Source: an uncultured Alphaproteobacteria bacterium
GTDB lineage: Bacteria; Pseudomonadota; Alphaproteobacteria; Bin95
Assembly: GCA_913060845.1 (NCBI GenBank)
Contig: CAJXVF010000086.1
Location: forward strand, 1-8,013
DNA: 8,013 bases
Reading direction: 5' to 3'
This document shows, in pieces, positions 1 through 5,225 of this stretch (positions are counted from its first letter, which is position 1; each line of letters opens with the position of its first letter). The notes beneath the pieces were generated by a model. It was not told where the DNA came from. It worked only from the letters and a program-made list of their open reading frames with translations, and did no database searches. The position numbers were made by a program, and so were the translations under genes.

Positions 1-36
1 AGGTCTCGTGGGCTCGGAGATGTGTATAAGAGACAG
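1..36 (+). other. Illumina Nextera (Tn5) read-2 adapter remnant, not genomic
   Basis: Positions 3-36 match the Nextera read-2 transposase adapter: GTCTCGTGGGCTCGG at 3-17, then the 19-base Tn5 mosaic end AGATGTGTATAAGAGACAG at 18-36. The two bases before it (AG) would be the end of an index sequence, which is an inference. This is library-construction sequence left at the contig end. It is not a natural transposon end, because no transposase or target duplication accompanies it. Biological sequence starts at 37, and any start codon chosen near this edge is unreliable. Confidence 0.97.
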
Positions 37-1379
37 GCCCTGAGATGGCGGCGAGCTTTCTAACTGTTGCTTGCTCCGCAACGACGGCGCCACTCAATCC
101 TGCCTATGGCCGGGAAGAATTTGATTTCTACTTGGCTGACCTTTCAGCCAAAGCGCTGATTGTGCAGGCCGGTGATGAAACGCCTGCAATTGAGGCAGCC
201 CAGGCTGCCAATGTGCCCATTCTTCGCCTCATACCGGACGAGAATGGCCCGGTCGGCAGCTTCAGCCTTTTGGCCGAAAGCGCCACAGAGTTCGCGTCCC
301 CTGCGTCTGGCGGGTTCGCCGCACCGGCTGATATTGCGCTGGTGCTGCATACTTCCGGCACCACATCGCGGCCAAAGATCGTGCCGCTCTCCCATGAGAA
401 TGTCACGGCGTCCGCCAGTAATATTGGCGCGACATTGGCGCTAACGCCGGAAGATCGCTGCCTGAACATTATGCCGCTCTTCCATATCCATGGCTTGATT
501 GCCGCCGTGCTGTCCTCTGTTGCCGCTGGCGGGTCCGTATGGTGTGCGCCAGGATTTAATGCGCTCCGGGCGTTTGCGTGGATGGAGGAGAGCAAGCCGA
601 CTTGGTACACCGCCGTGCCGACCATGCATCAGGCTATCCTAGGCCGGGCCCCGCGGAATGAGGAAATCGTGAAGAATGCGGGCCTCCGCTTCATCCGCTC
701 ATCCTCCTCCAGCTTGCCGCCTCAAGTGATGCTCGCGTTGGAAGAAACCTTCGGATGCCCCGTCATTGAAAGCTACGGCATGACGGAGGCGGCACACCAG
801 ATGGCGTCAAATCCGCTGCCGCCGCGCGCGCGGAAGCCGGGCGCAGTTGGCGTCGCTGCCGGCCCTGAAGTCGCAATCATGGATGAAGCTGGCAATCTCC
901 TGGAGCAGGGTGCGATTGGTGAAATCGTCATCCGTGGTCCTAATGTGACCAAAGGCTATGAGAATAACCCGGACGCCAACGAGACCGCCTTCACCAATGG
1001 CTGGTTCCGCACTGGCGACCAAGGCGTGCTCGACGCCGAAGGCTATCTCAGCCTGACGGGCCGCTTGAAGGAAATCATCAATCGCGGCGGCGAGAAAATC
1101 AGCCCACGCGAAGTCGATGACGTGATCATGGACCATCCGGCAATTGCACAGGTCGTGACGTTCGCCATGCCGCATAAGTCCCTGGGTGAGGACGTTGCAT
1201 GTGCCGTGGTGCTGAAAGAAGGCCAGACGGCGGAAGAGCGGGAAATTCGTGATTTCGTCTCCAGCCGCCTCGCAGATTTCAAAGCCCCGCGCAAAGTGCT
1301 CTTCCTAGATGAAATTCCGAAGGGTGCGACAGGTAAGCTTCAACGAATTGGCTTGGCCGAGAAACTAGGCCTCGGCTGA
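37..1379 (+). CDS. Acyl-CoA synthetase (AMP-forming), oxalate-CoA ligase/AAE3-like, 5' truncated
   Basis: ANL-superfamily ligase that activates a carboxylic acid with ATP to an acyl-adenylate and transfers it to CoA, presumably in the cytosol. Counting from the Met at 45, the P-loop LHTSGTTSRPK is at residues 101-111, YGMTE at 244-248, GWFRTGD at 319-325, the hinge GRLKEIINRGGEKISP at 339-354, and PKGATGKLQR at 425-434 with the catalytic Lys at 431. The segments SNPLPP, IRGPNVTKGYENNP and EIINRGGEKISP resemble the oxalyl-CoA synthetase (AAE3/Pcs60) group more than long-chain FadD; this is from memory of the family. The reading frame is open from 37, giving G-P-E before that Met. GPEMAASFLTVA is an internal family motif, so the ATG at 45 is not the start, and roughly 50-70 N-terminal residues are missing. 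The downstream TSUP gene follows directly, suggesting co-transcription. Family is certain; the acid substrate is inferred. Confidence 0.93.
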
Positions 1380-1417
1380 TCGGCCTCTCTCTCCCACCTG
1401 ATTTTTGGCTCGCCGCG

Positions 1418-2119
1418 ATGGCCGTTGCCTTGGCGGGGACCGTCAGGGGGTTTGCTGGGTTTGGCGCTGGCTTGGTTATGATGGCGCCACTCTCACTGCT
1501 TTATGGGCTTCCTGCAGCCGTTGTCTCCGTTGCTGTGATCGACAGTGTCGCGATCCCGGCGATGCTGAAAGGTGTGTGGGCTATTGCAGACCGGCGGCGG
1601 GCGTTAATCGCTGCTGGCGCTGCCGCTCTCCTACTGCCGCTCGGCACATATATCTTGCAAACATCAGACCCTCAGCTGCTTCGACAGCTCGCAGGGGCAG
1701 GTGTGTTGGTCTTTGTCCTAGCACTGTCGCTCGGATGGGGCTGGCGGGGTGGTGAGAAAGCGACAGCGTTGATTGGTGCCAGTGCGGGCGTGCTTGGTGG
1801 AGCAACGAGCTTAATTGGCCCGCCTGTCATTCTGCATTTCCTAGCGCGTGGTGAAGCGGCTGCTAGAACGCGCGCATCCATCGCGATTTATATTTCCGTC
1901 GTGGTTTTAAGTCAGTTGGTGGTGCTGGCAGTGGCGGAAGGGTTCGTGGGCGGTATCGCCGGGTGGTCCGCATGGGGAACTGCGTTGATGCTGGCACCTG
2001 CTTATGTGGTTGGCATCCTGCTTGGCCGCAGCGTCTTTCATCTCGCGTCACCATTGTTCTACCGCCGTGTTGCAATGGCTTTGCTCGTTGTAGTGGGGCT
2101 GTTGGCGCTGCTCGGTTGA
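1418..2119 (+). CDS. TSUP family (TauE/SafE-like) membrane permease
   Basis: Inner-membrane transporter of the sulfite exporter TauE/SafE family, whose members move sulfite, sulfonates or other small organic anions. It shows the family's two repeat signatures: RGFAGFGAG at residues 10-18 and GASAGVLGGATSLIGPP at 120-136. About seven hydrophobic segments are visible, near 12-50, 62-80, 92-108, 116-142, 153-173, 184-203 and 217-233. At 233 residues it is slightly short. From the ATG at 1418 only nine residues precede RGFAGFG, which truncates the first helix. The frame stays open upstream, and a CTG at 1376 would add 14 residues ending in DFWLAA and overlap the ligase stop as CTGA, so the true start may lie there. 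Neither start has a strong ribosome binding site; an AGG at 1367-1369 lies ahead of 1376. Adjacency to the ligase suggests transport of a related organic anion, which is inference. Confidence 0.88.
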   Translation: MAVALAGTVRGFAGFGAGLVMMAPLSLLYGLPAAVVSVAVIDSVAIPAMLKGVWAIADRRRALIAAGAAALLLPLGTYILQTSDPQLLRQLAGAGVLVFVLALSLGWGWRGGEKATALIGASAGVLGGATSLIGPPVILHFLARGEAAARTRASIAIYISVVVLSQLVVLAVAEGFVGGIAGWSAWGTALMLAPAYVVGILLGRSVFHLASPLFYRRVAMALLVVVGLLALLG

Positions 2120-2136
2120 GGACTCAGCCCGCCCCC

Positions 2137-2165
2137 TTCGACAACGGTGAATAAGGCGCTAATAT
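2137..2165 (+). promoter_or_regulatory. Weak candidate promoter for the DUF1192 gene
   Basis: In the 78-nt gap after the TSUP gene, TAATAT at 2160-2165 is a good -10 hexamer. TTCGAC at 2137-2142 lies 17 nt upstream but matches the -35 consensus poorly unless one base is skipped (TTcGACA). A transcript starting near 2172 would have a leader of about 26 nt. There is no terminator after the TSUP gene, so read-through from it is equally possible. Confidence 0.3.
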
Positions 2166-2197
2166 CCACCTCCATCCCGGCCTAAAGCGAGCCCGCC

Positions 2198-2383
2198 ATG
2201 TTCGATGAAGATGAAGTTCAGCCGAAGTCAGAATATATCATTGGGCAGAATCTGGATGTATGGTCGGTTGGTGACTTAGAAGACCTCATTCTACGCCTAC
2301 AAGCTGAGATAAAGCGTGTTAAAGCGGAGCGTAATCGTAAGCGTGGCGACCGGTCTGCCGCTGAGTCCTTGTTTAAAGCTTAG
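2198..2383 (+). CDS. DUF1192 family small protein
   Basis: A 61-residue acidic-then-basic protein of unknown function that matches the DUF1192 pattern common in alphaproteobacteria. It has an acidic start (MFDEDEVQPK), a short linker, the VWSVGDLEDLILRLQAEIKRVKAE helix region at about 21-44 with coiled-coil-like spacing, and the closing signature RSAAESLFK at 52-60. Length and ending fit the family. It is likely cytosolic, as there is no signal peptide or membrane segment. A weak ribosome binding site (GCGAG, 2187-2191) precedes the ATG by 6 nt. It is separated from the TSUP gene by 78 nt and followed by the noncoding sRNA-like region. Function is unknown for the family; I assign none. Confidence 0.85.
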   Translation: MFDEDEVQPKSEYIIGQNLDVWSVGDLEDLILRLQAEIKRVKAERNRKRGDRSAAESLFKA

Positions 2384-2450
2384 AAACCATTCCTCGCCTT
2401 CTAGGCCTAACTTTGCGAACACCAAAATATGGCGAAATAGCGCAAAAGTA

Positions 2451-2482
2451 TTTACCTTTTGTTAACTATTATCGCCTAAATT
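2451..2482 (+). promoter_or_regulatory. CtrA-like box and -10 ahead of the candidate small RNA
   Basis: TTTA at 2451-2454, seven bases, then TTAAC at 2462-2466 matches the CtrA consensus TTAA-N7-TTAA(C) with one mismatch. TAAATT at 2477-2482 is a plausible -10 and sits where CtrA-activated promoters usually place it. It predicts a transcript start near 2488-2490, just where the first RNA hairpin begins. CtrA is the cell-cycle response regulator of many alphaproteobacteria. The site is seen directly; regulation is inferred, and AT-rich sequence can produce such a match by chance. Confidence 0.4.
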
Positions 2483-2487
2483 GAATC

Positions 2488-2567
2488 TCATCGGGTGCTC
2501 ATCCCACCTGATGCTTCTTTGATGCCTCCCTGTTGACCTAGGCCGCCTTTCGAGGCGGCCCTTTTTT
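2488..2567 (+). ncRNA. Candidate small noncoding RNA with intrinsic terminator
   Basis: About 80 nt with the layout of a bacterial trans-acting sRNA. A perfect 9-bp stem (one G-U pair) is formed by CATCGGGTG at 2489-2497 and CACCTGATG at 2505-2513, closing the 7-nt loop CTCATCC. An unpaired pyrimidine-rich linker with CCTCCC at 2525-2530 follows and could pair with GGGAGG-type ribosome binding sites. The RNA ends in a strong terminator at 2541-2567. A promoter-like element lies just upstream. No open reading frame covers it, and the flanking genes do not need it as leader or tail. The CCTCCC in a single-stranded region recalls the anti-Shine-Dalgarno motifs of known alphaproteobacterial sRNAs, but I cannot place it in a named family. 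Alternative: a terminator region for read-through from the DUF1192 gene. Confidence 0.55.
2541..2567 (+). terminator. Strong rho-independent terminator with TTCG tetraloop
   Basis: GGCCGCCT at 2541-2548 pairs perfectly with AGGCGGCC at 2553-2560 around a TTCG loop (2549-2552), followed by C and six T residues at 2562-2567. The 8-bp GC-rich stem, stable UUCG loop and T-tract make this the clearest terminator in the window. It closes the candidate sRNA and would also stop read-through from the DUF1192 gene before the thioesterase. Confidence 0.92.
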
Positions 2568-2672
2568 GTCCAGTGGTCTCAAAAAGTGGCCCTGCATTCT
2601 GCGCGCCTGACCGTCACCCACACATATCTCGATTTCAGTTCAGTCCTCTGCTACAAGCACTGCCTTAAATGC

Positions 2673-2678
2673 AAAGGA
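2673..2678 (+). promoter_or_regulatory. Ribosome binding site AAAGGA that decides the thioesterase start
   Basis: AAAGGA lies 8 nt before the ATG at 2687 and inside the codons that would follow the upstream in-frame ATG at 2669. The earlier ATG has no comparable site, so translation should start at 2687. Confidence 0.75.
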
Positions 2679-2686
2679 CGCTTTCT

Positions 2687-3124
2687 ATGACGACAGAGAC
2701 CCGGGATAATTTTGGTCACTTCCTGAACATCCAGTCCCGCTGGGCGGATATGGATGCTTACGGCCATGTCAATAATGCTGAGTTCTATAGTTATATTGAT
2801 ACTGCTGTGACCGAGTATCTCGTCAGCCATGGCGGGCATGATAAAGACGCGGCGACAGCCATTGGCCTGGTTGTTGAAAGTGGCTGCAAATATTTCAAAC
2901 CCTTGGCCTTTCCGGCGGTCATCGATTGTGGCGTGCGCGTGACGAAGCTTGGCCGATCAAGCGTGCGCTACGAAGTCGGCATGTTCGCGGCTGGCGATGG
3001 AGAACCTGCTGCACTCGGGTTTTTCGTGCATGTATTTGTAGACCGTGACACCATGCGGCCAACGGACCTTCCAGCCCATCTTAGAAGCGCGCTAGAGCCC
3101 CTGCTCCGCGCCGGAGATGCCTAA
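2687..3124 (+). CDS. Acyl-CoA thioesterase, hot-dog fold (4HBT/YbgC-like)
   Basis: Probable cytosolic thioesterase that hydrolyses acyl-CoA or another acyl thioester. Counting from the ATG at 2687 (145 residues, typical for the family), the signature RWADMDAYGHVNNAEFYSY lies at 18-36. D23 or D21 supplies the catalytic acid, and GHVNN starts the long hot-dog helix. The following strands include LVVESGCKYFKPLAFP at 61-76 and SSVRYEVGMF at 91-100. I prefer the 2687 start because AAAGGA at 2673-2678 is correctly spaced for it; an in-frame ATG at 2669 would add MQRTLS. The stop overlaps the next gene's ATG by one base (TAATG), so the DUF2059 gene is probably translationally coupled. The nearby acyl-CoA synthetase is thematically related but separated by a strong terminator. 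The substrate cannot be read from sequence. Confidence 0.9.
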   Translation: MTTETRDNFGHFLNIQSRWADMDAYGHVNNAEFYSYIDTAVTEYLVSHGGHDKDAATAIGLVVESGCKYFKPLAFPAVIDCGVRVTKLGRSSVRYEVGMFAAGDGEPAALGFFVHVFVDRDTMRPTDLPAHLRSALEPLLRAGDA

Positions 3125-3651
3125 TGCGTGCTGCCCTGCTTGTCGTTCTGATGCTCCTACTGCCACTCATGAGCCTGCCTGCTCATGCCCAAGCCCCCAC
3201 CCCAACTGCGACCGCTGCCATCGACGCAGATGTAGAGGCCATCACACGCCGCCTACTGAAAGCCATGCGGATTGCAGAAACCAGCCTGACGCTCATGAAA
3301 ACGCAGATGTCTGAGCTGGTGCAGATGTTGGAGAATGGCCCGAACCGCATGCCAGATCGCGCCATCGACATTATCGTCGACGAAATGCAGAAGGTTGCGC
3401 CGCAAGCGATTGACGAAATCGTCGACGCGGCCGTCGTGCTCTATGCCCAACGGTTCACGAAGCAGGAAATGCAGGAAATCGCCACCTTCTATGAAACCCC
3501 CGTTGGCCAAAAGGCGATCCGGGAGCTTAGCCCACTGATGCTGGAAGCCTCAAAAATCGGCCAAGAAATCGGCCAACGCCTCGGCGAGGATGCAGGCCAG
3601 CGCGCCTTTGCCCGCATCCAAGCAGAAGGTATCCAAATGCCTAGGCGCTGA
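3124..3651 (+). CDS. Secreted DUF2059 domain protein
   Basis: A 175-residue exported protein of unknown function. Residues 1-22 form a Sec signal peptide: R2, a hydrophobic core LLVVLMLLLPLMSL, and AHA before Q23 as the likely signal peptidase I site, predicting a periplasmic protein. The mature part is mostly helical. The DUF2059 core lies at about 106-150, with the family pattern FTKQEMQEIATFYETPVGQK at 111-130 followed by SPLMLEASKIGQEIGQR. It starts at the TAATG overlap with the thioesterase and has its own GGAG at 3113-3116, 7 nt upstream, so the start is firm. Why a periplasmic DUF2059 protein is coupled to a cytosolic thioesterase is unclear. It is the last plus-strand gene before a convergent junction. 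Confidence 0.9.
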   Translation: MRAALLVVLMLLLPLMSLPAHAQAPTPTATAAIDADVEAITRRLLKAMRIAETSLTLMKTQMSELVQMLENGPNRMPDRAIDIIVDEMQKVAPQAIDEIVDAAVVLYAQRFTKQEMQEIATFYETPVGQKAIRELSPLMLEASKIGQEIGQRLGEDAGQRAFARIQAEGIQMPRR

Positions 3652-3824
3652 TGCCTTATCGCAGAATTTTCAGACGCCTGAGAACCATCCGCAAAAATGA
3701 AACATAATCGTGCGCAAATAAGTGAACGACGGCATGCCCCACTGCGATGGATTGGGCCAGCCTGCCTGTAGGCCGACCATTGGCCCTGAAAGCATGCAAA
3801 TCCCGCGTACGGTTCATTATCCGA

Positions 3825-3844
3825 CGGTAGCGCGCACGCTACCG
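3825..3844 (-). terminator. Hairpin over the glycosyltransferase stop codon, possible terminator without T-tract
   Basis: CGGTAGCG at 3825-3832 pairs perfectly with CGCTACCG at 3837-3844 around a 4-base loop, and the glycosyltransferase stop (3839-3841) lies in the stem. There is no T-run on either strand after it, so it is not a canonical intrinsic terminator. It could protect the 3' end or pause transcription. The surrounding convergent gap (3652-3838) holds no gene I can support. Confidence 0.4.
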
Positions 3845-5089
3845 GGGCCAGAAACGCTCATTCTGCTCAGTAAGCTCTACCTGCATCTTGATATAAGCGA
3901 TGTCGCCAAACCCGGTTGGCGCACTTGGCGGTTGGCGGAACAGTCGCTGATAGAAATCCACATACTGACCAATGACCTTGGTAATATCATGCTTATCTTC
4001 AACCAGTGCCCGCCCGCGTGGTGCCAAGTCCAGGCGCAGGTCCACATCCTTAGTCGCCTGGCGGAGCTGGTCCTTAATCGTATCCGGATTGGCGTTGATT
4101 ACAGGCAGGTCAGTGGTGTCGTAGAACGGCTCAAACAGATCTGGTCGCAGATTGACAACGACCGGCTTACCAAGCGCCCAAGCCTCCAGAGTCAGCACGC
4201 CTGTCGCGCCGATCAGAATTTGATCGATGATGATGTCGGCTTGCGCATAAACCCGCTGTGCCTCAGCATGAGCCAGGCCGCGCAATAGCTTGAAGTCAAA
4301 CGCTAGCCCTTCATCCCGGAGCGCCTCAATTGCGGCCAGAATGAACCGAGTGCCCTTGGCCGCCGGATTGGTCGGCGCATGCACAAGCAGCGGACGGTCT
4401 TTGCGCTCAACACCGATATAGCCCCACTTCGTGAGGTCCAGCGCCCTTGGGATGATCTCAGCTTCGGGATGGAACTGTGCCATCTCCGGGTCTTGGATCA
4501 TGAAGGCGTCAACATATTCGACCAGAAAATCCTGATATGCAGCGACTAGTTTTTCGTCATATAGCGGCCTCTGCTCATACCGAAACGGGCTATGTGGATT
4601 AACCGCCAGATCACGACTTGGCAGGCGCAGGTCAAAGCCCGTGAAGCGGTGCGCAATATGCTTCCCACGTGCCTTGATGAGCGGTAAATCAATGCCGCTG
4701 AACCCACCATAATCCAACCTGAAAGTCAGGCTGCGGTTCCAGAAATGGTAGATATCAAACTCTTCCGTCAAAGCCTCCTGAAGCGTCTTGAATTGCGCTC
4801 CGATCCGGCCGCCATCCTTTGCGTAATCGGCGATCCTGTCCAACTCATACTTCAGCGGATTATCGCCACCGGTGGTGTACTGGATGTGCGCTGCCTCAAA
4901 CCCAACGTCCCGAAGTGCGCGAACAATCGTCACCGGCATTGCGGCCATATTCATTGGCGCAAGTAGGACTTTTGGTTTGGCTGCCCCTATCGCTGTGGAT
5001 TGCTCACTTTCACGCGTCAGGGCGGTCGCGCAGTACCGAAGCCCGCGCCAATGCTGCAGCTTCCTGCAATACAGCAAGATCACCGACAT
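3839..5089 (-). CDS. GT-B fold glycosyltransferase (GT4-like)
   Basis: Likely transfers a sugar from a nucleotide-sugar donor. The N-domain starts with the Rossmann strand KVLLAPMNMAAMP at 40-52, and HFWNRSLTF at 115-123 follows. The C-domain has HAPTNPAAKGT at 237-247, a form typical of this group, and ADIIIDQILIGATG at 284-297 followed by LTLEAWALGKPVVV at 299-312, with E302 in the place of the donor-binding Glu. No membrane segment is seen. The start is uncertain: the ATG at 5089 makes the first 27 residues overlap the DUF2783 gene by 80 nt in another frame. That stretch looks non-homologous and has no ribosome binding site. The next in-frame Met (M46, 4954) would cut into the first strand, so a CTG near 5020 is an alternative. 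It is the last gene of the minus-strand set. A sugar-related role does not obviously fit its catabolic neighbours. Confidence 0.83.
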   Translation of the reverse strand: MSVILLYCRKLQHWRGLRYCATALTRESEQSTAIGAAKPKVLLAPMNMAAMPVTIVRALRDVGFEAAHIQYTTGGDNPLKYELDRIADYAKDGGRIGAQFKTLQEALTEEFDIYHFWNRSLTFRLDYGGFSGIDLPLIKARGKHIAHRFTGFDLRLPSRDLAVNPHSPFRYEQRPLYDEKLVAAYQDFLVEYVDAFMIQDPEMAQFHPEAEIIPRALDLTKWGYIGVERKDRPLLVHAPTNPAAKGTRFILAAIEALRDEGLAFDFKLLRGLAHAEAQRVYAQADIIIDQILIGATGVLTLEAWALGKPVVVNLRPDLFEPFYDTTDLPVINANPDTIKDQLRQATKDVDLRLDLAPRGRALVEDKHDITKVIGQYVDFYQRLFRQPPSAPTGFGDIAYIKMQVELTEQNERFWPR

Positions 5090-5225
5090 GGTTCGCCAGC
5101 AACAGGATCAGCCGTGCGTTCAATTGGCGGCTTTCAGCATCAGCCAATCCTTCATGAGCATCCACCAGCGCTTGATACAGATCATCTGGCGCTGCGATCT
5201 GGTCATCCGTGACAAGCGCGCTCAT
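5010..5225 (-). CDS. DUF2783 family small protein, partner of the FAD monooxygenase
   Basis: A 71-residue protein of unknown function matching the DUF2783 pattern: an N-terminal DDLYQALVDAHEGL segment at 14-27, the central LNARLILLLANHVGD signature at 35-49, and a helical tail. It appears all-helical and cytosolic. Its ATG overlaps the monooxygenase stop as ATGA (5225-5222), so translation is coupled. DUF2783 genes typically lie directly beside class A FAD monooxygenases, which suggests an accessory or stabilising partner; that is inference from gene context. The last 80 nt overlap the annotated start of the glycosyltransferase in another frame. The family signature favours this reading frame as the real one there. 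Confidence 0.88.
   Translation of the reverse strand: MSALVTDDQIAAPDDLYQALVDAHEGLADAESRQLNARLILLLANHVGDLAVLQEAAALARASVLRDRPDA

Noticed and set aside
18..36. Tn5-like transposon end
   Set aside because: It is the synthetic mosaic end within a sequencing adapter at the contig edge, not an inserted element.
128..625. 165-codon open frame on the minus strand within the ligase
   Set aside because: It is a shadow of the acyl-CoA synthetase frame with no domain and low-complexity composition.
2384..2450. Possible terminator or small ORF after the DUF1192 gene
   Set aside because: The sequence is AT-rich, with no stem plus T-run and no coding frame with a ribosome binding site.
3643..3679. Inverted repeat AGGCG-CTGA / TCAG-a-CGCCT across the DUF2059 stop codon
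   Set aside because: The stem has a bulge and an 18-nt loop and no T-run follows on either strand, so I do not call a terminator.
3722..4288. Open reading frame of 188 codons on the plus strand
   Set aside because: It lies mostly antisense to the glycosyltransferase, whose frame carries clear family motifs; the translation shows no recognisable domain.
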